From Anaerolineae bacterium (GTDB lineage: Bacteria; Chloroflexota; Anaerolineae; Promineifilales; Promineifilaceae): a DNA stretch of 64,000 nt. Location of the stretch: NCBI GenBank assembly GCA_023382655.1, contig JAHDWK010000012.1:62001-126000 (forward strand), given 5' to 3'. The notes under the pieces were generated by a model, which worked only from the letters and a program-made list of their open reading frames with translations, had not been told where the DNA came from and searched no databases. Below, piece by piece: positions 56,931 through 64,000 of the stretch (its first letter is position 1; each line of letters starts with the position of its first letter). The position numbers and the translations under genes were made by a program.

Positions 56931-58277
56931 ATGCAAACCAGAACATTCAGAGGCGTTGTATTGCGACGGCGGTGGGATCAGTTGCGGGCCAGCTATTGGT
57001 TTGTGCCGTTGATCACGGCCGTTCTCGCTTTCTTTTTGGGTCAATTCATCTTATGGCTTGACGTTCAAACTGCCAATATCAAGTTATCCATCAGTCAACT
57101 CATCTTTTCCGGCAACGCCAGCGAAGCGCGCATCATCTTGTTAGGGCTGGCAGCAACCATTCTGGCAACAACCGGAGTGGTTTTTACGATGATCACCGTT
57201 CCCCTGTCCTTAGCGGCCACGCAATTTGGCTCACGCCTGCTGCGCCTATACCTGCGTAATCGCACCACGCAATACATCTTGGGGCTGTTTGTGGGCACAT
57301 TTATCTACTGCCTGACGGTGGGCCTATCCCTCCCGCCCGGTCGTTTTGTTGAGGAGCCACAATGGGCAACGGCCGTGGGTCTGCTGTTGAGTCTGATCAC
57401 CTTCGCCAGTCTGCTCGTCCTTATTCAAAACATCGCCACTTCCCTGCAAGCGCCGAATATGGTAGCTGCCGCCAGTTCAGAATTACACGACGTCATCCGC
57501 CAATCCATATCGGCGGCGGAACAAATCGCCACCAGTGGGGACATGGCCGATTACGCCACCTTAAGCGCCCAAATCGAGCAAGATGGAGCGCCTATTCTGG
57601 GCCAAAAACGCGGGTACGTCCAGGCCATAGACCCTGAGCTACTCCTCCCGCTGGCCGTCCGCCATAATCTGGTCATTCGCCTGGTACGTAAACCCGGCGA
57701 CTTCATTCAGCATGATGAGTTGATTGCCCTGGCCTGGCCGCCACAGCGTGTGAATGGTTTTGTGGCCGCCACTATTCACCGCAGTTATGAACTGGGCAAC
57801 CTGCGCACCCCCACCCAAGACATTGAGTATGCTGTTAATCAACTGGTAGAAGTGGCCGTACGGGCCATGTCGCCGGCTATCAACGACCCGTTTACGGCCA
57901 TGACCTGCCTGGATCATCTGGGAGCAGGGCTGGCGTTGTATGCGGAGCAACACCGGAAAGCTGAACACTTCACTTTCATCTATGACGAGGAAAGCCGCTT
58001 GCGCCTGGTGGTAGATTCCCTCACGTTTACAGAACTATTGGACACCGCTTTGAACATGATCCGCCGCGTCAGTCGTGAACACGCCGATGTGCTGCTGGGC
58101 ATGTTGGCCGCACTGGAAACGATTATGCACAAATGCACCGATCCAGAGTACCGGGCCGCGCTGCGGCTCCATGTGCAATTGATTGAAGCTGAATGTCAGG
58201 CCGGCAGCTTAATCGAATGGGACAAACAGCGAGTGAACCGGCACTGTTCGCTTCTGCAAAAGTTACTGACCGATTGA
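56931..58277 (+). CDS. DUF2254 membrane protein
   Basis: A 448-residue membrane protein. The N-terminal half holds four helices (FVPLITAVLAFFLGQFILWL; ILLGLAATILATTGVVFTMI; YILGLFVGTFIYCLTVGL; VGLLLSLITFASLLVLI) with LSLAATQFGSRLLR, typical of DUF2254. The soluble C-terminal half (QAIDPELLLPLAVRHNLVIR, DIEYAVNQLVEVAVRAMSPAINDPFTA, CLDHLG) is also conserved in the family. Its function is unknown. It starts 53 nt after the terminator and is transcribed on its own. Confidence 0.85.
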   Translation: MQTRTFRGVVLRRRWDQLRASYWFVPLITAVLAFFLGQFILWLDVQTANIKLSISQLIFSGNASEARIILLGLAATILATTGVVFTMITVPLSLAATQFGSRLLRLYLRNRTTQYILGLFVGTFIYCLTVGLSLPPGRFVEEPQWATAVGLLLSLITFASLLVLIQNIATSLQAPNMVAAASSELHDVIRQSISAAEQIATSGDMADYATLSAQIEQDGAPILGQKRGYVQAIDPELLLPLAVRHNLVIRLVRKPGDFIQHDELIALAWPPQRVNGFVAATIHRSYELGNLRTPTQDIEYAVNQLVEVAVRAMSPAINDPFTAMTCLDHLGAGLALYAEQHRKAEHFTFIYDEESRLRLVVDSLTFTELLDTALNMIRRVSREHADVLLGMLAALETIMHKCTDPEYRAALRLHVQLIEAECQAGSLIEWDKQRVNRHCSLLQKLLTD

Positions 58278-58414
58278 AAATACCCTTGCCACAGACGTGC
58301 AGCTATAATCTTGGCTAAAGTGACGAGTTGTGCCCGAGGGAACGGGTTATTTATAGGTTGTCGCGTCATTTGCTACCCTTCATAAACCGGCTACAAAAGT
58401 AATGGAGAGGAAAC

Positions 58415-59857
58415 ATGAGTAAGAAAGAAAGCAAAAAACAGGCAACGGCGAACCCGAAGCAGCCTCAGGCCGCGCCTGTAGCCACCATTCCGCAAACCCA
58501 CACCCTGAGCCTGGCCGAGCGCCGGTCGTTGGGCAAACAGGCGCGGCAGCAAACACCGCGTAATGCGCACGCGGCCTGGACACCACCGCCAGACCGGGCT
58601 GACCCCATTGACCTGCTCATCGCCAACAGCGAGGGACGGGTGCCAGAGTTGGTACCCATCCGCTACGGCCGTATGCTGGCCAGCCCCTTCGCCTTTTACC
58701 GGGGCGCGGCGGCCATCATGGCCTATGACCTGGCCCAAACCCCCAACAGCGGCATCAACGTGCAGGCATGTGGCGACTGTCACCTGCTGAACTTTGGCGG
58801 CTTTGCCACCCCGGAACGCAACATCCTCTTCGACATCAACGACTTTGATGAAACCTCGGTTGCCCCCTGGGAATGGGATGTGAAACGGTTGGCGGCCAGT
58901 TTTGTCATTGCCGGGCGCGCCAACGGCTTTAAGGCCAGCGATTGTCGGGGAGCAGCCCGGCTGGCCGCCGAAACATACCGGGAACGCATAGCCGAAATTA
59001 GCGAAATGCCGACGCTGACCGCCTGGTATGAAGCCATCGATCTGGACAAGGTACTGGACACCAGTCCCGACAGGGAAAACGCGCGATTTTATCGCAAAAA
59101 GTTGGCGGCAGCGATGGATCAAAGCGCGCGCGAGAAGGAATTTGCCAAACTGGCGCATGAGGGCGGTTATCCAGCGCGCATTATTGACCAGCCACCGCTC
59201 ATCTACCACTATGGCGATATGCGTGATGCAGAGTTTCGGGCTGGTCTGGAAAGTGCTTACGAAACCTACAAAGCTTCTTTATCGCCCGAACTACATATAC
59301 TGCTGGATCGTTACCAGCTAGATGATGCCGCCTTCAAGGCGGTAGGTGTGGGCAGCGTGGGCACGTTTTGCGGCATTGTACTGCTCATGTCAGGCAGTGA
59401 TGCGCTCTTTTTACAGTTCAAGGAGGCAAAGCAGTCCGTCTTGGAACCGTATGCCGGCCCCAGCCCGTATGCGCACCCCGGGCAGCGGGTGGTAGCCGGG
59501 CAGCGGCTGATGCAGGCAGCCAGTGATATGTTCCTGGGCTGGACAACCGGCAAAAGACTCCGAGAATCTCCCTTTTATCTACGCCAACTGCGCGACGCCA
59601 AAATCAAGCCGGTGATAGAAATTATGAAACCGTTTAACCTGCACAATTATGCCCGCCTGTGTGGCGCGGCGCTGGCGCGGGCACACGCCCGCTCCGGCGA
59701 CGCAGTGGTTTTAAGCAGTTATATGGGTAAAAGCGGCGCTTTTGCCGAGGCAATAGCTGATTTTTCGGTGGCGTATGCAGACCAAAATCAACGAGATTAT
59801 GACGCGCTGGTCACGGCCGTGCGGGACGGCCGTATTCAAGCGCAGATGGTAGAGTAA
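58415..59857 (+). CDS. DUF2252 (kinase-like fold) protein
   Basis: A 480-residue cytosolic protein. RYGRMLASPFAFYRGAAAIMA, CGDCHLLNFGGFATPERN and FDINDFDETSVAPWEWDVKRLAAS are hallmark blocks of DUF2252, related to APH/protein-kinase-like folds (GDxHxxNFG resembling the catalytic loop). C-terminal NYARLCGAALARAHARSGD fits the family. The substrate is not known; a phosphotransferase role is speculation. AGAGG before the ATG supports the start. It is followed by a GTAATCGG repeat patch. Confidence 0.85.
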   Translation: MSKKESKKQATANPKQPQAAPVATIPQTHTLSLAERRSLGKQARQQTPRNAHAAWTPPPDRADPIDLLIANSEGRVPELVPIRYGRMLASPFAFYRGAAAIMAYDLAQTPNSGINVQACGDCHLLNFGGFATPERNILFDINDFDETSVAPWEWDVKRLAASFVIAGRANGFKASDCRGAARLAAETYRERIAEISEMPTLTAWYEAIDLDKVLDTSPDRENARFYRKKLAAAMDQSAREKEFAKLAHEGGYPARIIDQPPLIYHYGDMRDAEFRAGLESAYETYKASLSPELHILLDRYQLDDAAFKAVGVGSVGTFCGIVLLMSGSDALFLQFKEAKQSVLEPYAGPSPYAHPGQRVVAGQRLMQAASDMFLGWTTGKRLRESPFYLRQLRDAKIKPVIEIMKPFNLHNYARLCGAALARAHARSGDAVVLSSYMGKSGAFAEAIADFSVAYADQNQRDYDALVTAVRDGRIQAQMVE

Positions 59858-59905
59858 TGGTAGCCCGTAATCGGTGATCCGTAATCGGTAATCGGTAGTT
59901 AATTG
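59858..59905. repeat. GTAATCGGTGATCCG repeat patch
   Basis: Iterated CCGTAATCGG and GTAATCGGTAATCGG units in the gap before the next gene, the same family as at 29353-29455 and 38695-38800. Confidence 0.6.
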
Positions 59906-59922
59906 TTAGAGGAGAATGGAGA

Positions 59923-61956
59923 ATGAAAACGAAACCCCGCCCTAAGAGCAGAAAGCCCGTGTGGCGTATTTTAGTCATCTGGGCCATCGAATCCCTGGCG
60001 CTATTTTTGATGTCCCTCATACTAGATGGATTTCAACTCAATGGTTTTGGCGCGGCCGTCATTGCGGCGGCGCTCATCGGTCTGCTCAATGCGCTGCTAT
60101 GGCCAATACTCAGTTATATCATCTTGCCCTTTGCCGTGCTGACGCTGGGCCTTGCGGCCCTCGTTCTGAACGGCATCATCATTTATCTGGCCGGTGAGCT
60201 TTCTGCCAGTTTTGAGGTAGCCAGTGTAGGCACGGCGATTTGGGTGGCGTTGGGGCTGACGGCCGTGAACGCCATTGCCAGTTCCCTGCTCACCATTGAC
60301 GACGACAACTCCTACTACCGCAACGTGGTCAAACGGCACGCCAAACGCATTGCCAAACCAGAAGAAACCGACGTGCCCGGCATCATCTTTTTGGAAATTG
60401 ACGGCCTGGCCCGACCGGTGTTGGAAAAAGCCATGGCCGCCGGCTATGCACCCAACATGAAACGGTGGCTTGATTCTGGCGAATATGAACTGGTGGAATG
60501 GGAAACCGACCTGTCGTCACAGACTTCAGCCAGCCAGTTAGGCATTCTGCACGGCTCCAACAAAGACATCCCTGCCTTCCGCTGGTATGACCGCCAACGC
60601 AAAACGATTGTCGCTTCCAGCAACCCGGACGAAGTGGCCCGGCTGGAAAGAGAACACTCCGATGGCAATGGGCTGCTGGTGGCACATGGCGCCAGCCGGG
60701 GCAATCTGGTCTCTGGCGATGCACCCATCGTTAGCGTCACAGCCAGCGTCATGAAAGATTTCTCCCGGCTGCACATGACCGATTATTACGCCTACTTTGC
60801 CAATCCCTATAACATTACCCGCACTATTTTGCTGATGGGTTGGGACATCATTCTGGAAAAGTGGCAGTTCCGCCAGGCGCGCAAAAAAAACGTAGTACCT
60901 ATCATGGAGAAACATCATCGCGGTGGCAAATATCCGCTGCTGCGTGTTTTTACCGCTATTATCATGCGCGAGTTGAATGTGTACACGCTCATTGGCGATA
61001 TGTTTGGCGGCGTCAAGTCTGCCTATGCCACCTTTGTGGGTTATGACGAAGTGGCCCACCATTCCGGGGTAGAATCATTGGATGCGCTGGACATTTTGCG
61101 CAAGCTGGATGAGCAGTTTGCCCGGCTGGAGAGTGTGGCAGCGGATGCGGCACGGCCGTACCACCTGGTTGTGCTCTCTGATCATGGGCAGAGCGGCGGG
61201 CCGACCTTCAAACAACGGTATGGCCTGGATTTACAACAGTTGGTGCAGCAACATGCCCGGCAATTCCTGGTACAGGGTTTCATGGAAACGAACGAATCCT
61301 GGGGCCATGTGAACGTGGTGGTGAACGATGTGCTGCAAAATGACAAAAAGTCAGGCAGGTGGATCAAACGTGTGGCGGGGAAAAATGTGCAGGACGGCGA
61401 GGTGCAGGTTGGCGAAGAAGAACTGGCCGACGACCTGAAACCGGAAGCAAACATTATTGTGCTTGCTTCCGGCAATTTGGGCCTGGTCTATGGCACAAGG
61501 CGTGATACCCGCGTAACGCTTGAAGAAATGGATACACTTTTCCCTGGCCTGCTCGATAATCTGGTGCAGCATGAAGGCATTGGCTGGGTGATGGTGCAAT
61601 CGTCGGAACATGAGGGAGTGGTGATTGGCAAAAACGGCCGTTACTACCTGAACGATGATCGCGTCGAAGGTGACAATCCGTTAACCGGTTTTGGTCCCAA
61701 CGCCGCCCGCCACCTGAAACGATACAACCAGTTCCGCGACGCGCCGGATTTGTATATCAACAGCTTCTACAACGTGGAAACGAATGAGGTAGCCGCGTTT
61801 GAAGAGCTGATCGGTTGTCATGGCGGCATGGGCGGGTATCAGACACGGCCGTTCATCCTCCACCCCAAAACCCTGCCCATCACCGAACCGGAACTGATCG
61901 GCGCGGCCTCCGTCTACCGCCAGTTCAAACATTGGCTGGCCGACCTTCAAGGATAG
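59923..61956 (+). CDS. Fusion of a 4-TM holin-like domain and an alkaline-phosphatase-superfamily phosphodiesterase
   Basis: A 677-residue membrane enzyme. Residues ~15-125 have four helices and match the mycobacterial 4-TMS phage-holin-IV-type family (DUF4244-like arrangement; LNALLWPILSYIILPFAVLTLG). From residue ~150 an alkaline-phosphatase-like domain follows: IIFLEIDGLARP (first metal Asp), TSASQLGILHGSN (nucleophile Ser/Thr region), FVGYDEVAHHSG and VVLSDHGQSGG (D-H metal ligands) and late GCHGGMGG (His). The order fits nucleotide-pyrophosphatase/phosphodiesterase-type enzymes. The catalytic domain may face outside. GGAG is placed before the start. Not part of an operon; a bidirectional terminator follows. 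Confidence 0.82.
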   Translation: MKTKPRPKSRKPVWRILVIWAIESLALFLMSLILDGFQLNGFGAAVIAAALIGLLNALLWPILSYIILPFAVLTLGLAALVLNGIIIYLAGELSASFEVASVGTAIWVALGLTAVNAIASSLLTIDDDNSYYRNVVKRHAKRIAKPEETDVPGIIFLEIDGLARPVLEKAMAAGYAPNMKRWLDSGEYELVEWETDLSSQTSASQLGILHGSNKDIPAFRWYDRQRKTIVASSNPDEVARLEREHSDGNGLLVAHGASRGNLVSGDAPIVSVTASVMKDFSRLHMTDYYAYFANPYNITRTILLMGWDIILEKWQFRQARKKNVVPIMEKHHRGGKYPLLRVFTAIIMRELNVYTLIGDMFGGVKSAYATFVGYDEVAHHSGVESLDALDILRKLDEQFARLESVAADAARPYHLVVLSDHGQSGGPTFKQRYGLDLQQLVQQHARQFLVQGFMETNESWGHVNVVVNDVLQNDKKSGRWIKRVAGKNVQDGEVQVGEEELADDLKPEANIIVLASGNLGLVYGTRRDTRVTLEEMDTLFPGLLDNLVQHEGIGWVMVQSSEHEGVVIGKNGRYYLNDDRVEGDNPLTGFGPNAARHLKRYNQFRDAPDLYINSFYNVETNEVAAFEELIGCHGGMGGYQTRPFILHPKTLPITEPELIGAASVYRQFKHWLADLQG

Positions 61957-61972
61957 AGGCTGGAAAGCACGA

Positions 61973-62023
61973 AAAAAACCTCCTGGAGACCAGCTTTTAG
62001 CTGTCACTTCCAGGAGGTTTTTT
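61973..62023 (+). terminator. Bidirectional terminator between convergent genes
   Basis: AAAAAACCTCCTGGA (61973-61987) pairs with TCCAGGAGGTTTTTT (62009-62023) over a 21-nt loop. U-runs are present on both strands, so it serves the phosphodiesterase gene and the converging metallopeptidase gene. Confidence 0.9.
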
Positions 62024-62060
62024 GTTATATCCGCAGACTTTTACCTATCTCACCGTTTGT

Positions 62061-64000
62061 TTACGGCTTGAGGATAATGGGTAAGTAGATAAAGGTCTCA
62101 GGTGTGCCTTCAACAACGGCCGTTGTCGTCAGCGCCACGCTGCCGGTTGAGCCATCCCCGTCAGAAGTAGCCGTCACGGTGACAGTATCTGTGTCGTTGT
62201 TGGCTGCATCCACCGGGATGTGTACCACCACCATCACCTCGTCTGTTGCGCCAGCGCCCAATGTAACGCTGGTAGCAGACAGGTGGGTCATCCAAATGTT
62301 GCCTGTGGTTGTAATCGCGAAGGTATCTGTCATATTCCCGGTGTTGGTAAGGTGGACGGTATAGGTGACAATGGCCCCGGCTGTACCGGTGAGTGTGTCG
62401 TCTACGGCCGTTATTTCCACCCCATACACAGGCGCCTCTTCGACCGTCAGCGTCAGCGGCACTTCTACCAATGGCGTCACCGGATCGTTGCTGGCCACAC
62501 ACAACGTACTGGTATATACACCCGTTGCCAGCCCCGTGGAATCCATTGTTACCCCCACCTGATCGGCCGCGCCGGCCGCAACCGTACCCGTAATGGGGGA
62601 AACAGTAACCCAGGGAATATCATTCGCTGGCGGACAATTTTGTCCCGGCGGATGCAGGGAGATGTTGTCATAGTAGACGGCCGTGCTACTATTGCCCCAA
62701 AGGTCTACCGCAGCAATGTTCGCAGTTCCGCCGCCAGTAACACCATCTACCCAGCTTTTCTGGTAGAGCATTTGCCCGTCGTAATAGAAGGTCTGCAAAT
62801 CAGCATCCAGGTCAATTTCTACCCGCAGTTCCACCCATTCCCCGGTAATCAAGGGCAGGGCGCCGCCGTCAAAGTCAGATATAGCCTGGTTGGCGACGCT
62901 ATCAAAGCGCACCTGGGTAGACCAGTTATAGGGGCCACCATCATTGTACGTATTGAGCAAGATAAACATCTGATTGCCGGAGAAGCCATCAGGGATATAT
63001 TGCCAGGCCGTATACGTCCATTGACCACTGGTATAGCCACTGTACTCATGCACCAGGTCAGAAACACCCACAATTTCTACCGAATTAGGCGCGCTGAATG
63101 ACTGGGCATCGCTGGTCAATGCGCCAGCTGCCGGGCTGTTATCCCAGCCCTTCCAGCCACCCTGCCCGTGCATCTGGCTGCCGGTGGCATAGCTGTCGAA
63201 ATTGTCGAACCAATTACCGCCATTCAGAGGCGCGGGCGCTTGTTCCACAATCTCCCATGTCAGATCAGTGAGACCCACATTACTGATAGTCAGGGTGTGC
63301 GTCACCTGGCTATCCGGATATTGTGTACCACTGATACTGGCCGGTTCGACAACAATGGAGGGCATCGCGTCAATACATGCCAGGGGTAGATCAAAGGCTT
63401 CAGTACCATCGGTGCGGCTGAAGGGACTGCCTTGATTGGCGCTAAAGCCCAAACCGCGTTTGGCAAAACCTTCCCAGATTTCGCATTGGTTGTCGCCGCT
63501 GGTCAGGGCCATGTCAGCAGCCAGGATAGCGTCACGGCCGTCTACCATACCCGGTGAACAGGGCTGCAACTTCATACCATCCATTAACAGTTGCAAAGCC
63601 AGGTTATTACCACCCGTCGTCCAATCCTGATAAATATCCGGGTTGAACCCATGTTTATTCACCAGGTTCCAATACACTTCCCAATACATTGCCGCCCATA
63701 CTTCACCCAGGCTATGCGGTGATGTGCCATTGGTGATGATACTATCGTATGTCTGTGGATTGACATTCATGTCGGTGTTGTAAGGGAAGAGACGGATGCC
63801 AACACCATCGGGAGCGTCAAACAGGGCATAGGTGCCCACACCACGATTGGTCGTGGGTGTATCGGCCGCATCGGCATGAAGAATGAGCGTCATCAAGTCG
63901 CTCCAACCTTCACCCATCTGTTCCGCATTGTTCAGACAACCGGTTGTGCCGGGGCCGCCTGTGAGCCGATTGCTAATACCGTGGCCATATTCGTGAGCGA
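62061..64000 (-). CDS. Secreted M36 (fungalysin-type) metallopeptidase, N-terminus beyond window
   Basis: At least 645 residues; the reading frame stays open through the window end. HEYGHGISNRLTGG (coded at about 63950-63998) contains the HExxH zinc motif, and the downstream EQMGEGWSDLMTL provides the third ligand Glu, both typical of M36 fungalysins and bacterial relatives. After the protease core come a concanavalin-like domain (residues ~235-400 of the visible part; FDNFDSYATGSQMHGQGGWKG and WVELRVEIDLDADLQ) and two or three Ig-like/CARDB-type repeats (GVTMDSTGLATGVYTSTLCV; VTYTVHLTNTGNMTDTFAI). A secreted protease with surface-binding modules is indicated. The short C-terminal tail (FIYLPIILKP) is common in Chloroflexota surface proteins. 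Confidence 0.87.
   Translation of the reverse strand, partial: AHEYGHGISNRLTGGPGTTGCLNNAEQMGEGWSDLMTLILHADAADTPTTNRGVGTYALFDAPDGVGIRLFPYNTDMNVNPQTYDSIITNGTSPHSLGEVWAAMYWEVYWNLVNKHGFNPDIYQDWTTGGNNLALQLLMDGMKLQPCSPGMVDGRDAILAADMALTSGDNQCEIWEGFAKRGLGFSANQGSPFSRTDGTEAFDLPLACIDAMPSIVVEPASISGTQYPDSQVTHTLTISNVGLTDLTWEIVEQAPAPLNGGNWFDNFDSYATGSQMHGQGGWKGWDNSPAAGALTSDAQSFSAPNSVEIVGVSDLVHEYSGYTSGQWTYTAWQYIPDGFSGNQMFILLNTYNDGGPYNWSTQVRFDSVANQAISDFDGGALPLITGEWVELRVEIDLDADLQTFYYDGQMLYQKSWVDGVTGGGTANIAAVDLWGNSSTAVYYDNISLHPPGQNCPPANDIPWVTVSPITGTVAAGAADQVGVTMDSTGLATGVYTSTLCVASNDPVTPLVEVPLTLTVEEAPVYGVEITAVDDTLTGTAGAIVTYTVHLTNTGNMTDTFAITTTGNIWMTHLSATSVTLGAGATDEVMVVVHIPVDAANNDTDTVTVTATSDGDGSTGSVALTTTAVVEGTPETFIYLPIILKP

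Noticed and set aside
62220..63101. 293-codon plus-strand frame
   Set aside because: Antisense to the M36 peptidase accessory domains, no motif, no ribosome site.
1..64000. tRNA, rRNA or CRISPR arrays
   Set aside because: No cloverleaf with a T-arm GGTTCGAATCC-like box, no rRNA-like block and no regularly spaced direct repeats with spacers were recognised by eye; a covariance search would be decisive.

Overview
The window looks like a chromosomal segment of a free-living bacterium, most likely Chloroflexota (Anaerolineae-like). This is inferred from the carbohydrate-uptake binding lipoprotein with the repeated VEVTRVV linker, the many ABC and lipoprotein genes, the medium-high GC content and the dense intergenic inverted repeats. 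The octamer ACGGCCGT occurs roughly 120 times by eye count in 64 kb, where about one or two are expected by chance. It behaves like a highly iterated palindrome and acts as a local signature of native DNA. No rRNA, tRNA or CRISPR array was seen.

Region by region. (1) 0.1-13.5 kb, minus strand: a sugar-acid regulon with a GntR/FCD regulator, a CUT1 ABC transporter without its ATPase, and enzymes that fit the non-phosphorylative L-fucose route (aldo/keto reductase, lactonase, L-fuconate dehydratase, FAH-family hydrolase, an SDR). An internally deleted FucU mutarotase remnant lies inside the operon, and an FGGY kinase and an S1P-lyase-like PLP enzyme lie at its distal end. (2) 13.7-17.3 kb: a Cys-rich copper-binding-type four-helix bundle protein and a MacB/FtsX-type ABC exporter. 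(3) 17.5-26.5 kb: an accessory island. It holds two integron-type gene cassettes (VOC protein; APH-fold phosphotransferase), each followed by an attC-like site. It also holds broken fragments of a DNA methyltransferase and of a PARG-like gene that end in the same short tail, a metallophosphoesterase, a HepT/MntA toxin-antitoxin pair, an intact microbial-type PARG gene, and a 993-residue AT-rich gene that joins a SAM-methyltransferase-like N-terminal domain to a reverse transcriptase. A ~110-170 bp repeat stands upstream of three of these genes. (4) 26.5-50.4 kb: mostly housekeeping and signalling genes (arylamine N-acetyltransferase, two-component pair, ABC-F, dynamin-like GTPase, M23 peptidase, TetR/MBL pair, pyrF, RluA) with a small rearranged patch at 44.6-47.9 kb. 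(5) 50.6-56.8 kb, plus strand: a complete ubiquitin-like conjugation locus with E1, ubiquitin-like protein, E2, two JAMM peptidases, two RING-like zinc proteins and a small membrane protein, closed by a strong terminator. (6) 56.9-64 kb: DUF2254 and DUF2252 proteins, a holin-like/phosphodiesterase fusion, and a secreted M36-type metallopeptidase that runs off the window.

How the parts work together. Region 1 would import a deoxy sugar, oxidise it to the lactone and acid, dehydrate it and cleave it, under GntR control through a TGGTNNNACCA-type operator just upstream of gntR. In region 5 the E1 would activate the C-terminal glycine of the 89-residue ubiquitin-like protein, pass it to the E2 cysteine, and RING-like proteins would choose targets while JAMM enzymes reverse the reaction. 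Transmembrane segments in one JAMM protein and one RING protein suggest that the pathway works at the membrane. The reverse transcriptase fusion and the ubiquitin-like locus are the two best candidates for an under-described system. Both calls rest on motifs read by eye and were not checked by database search.
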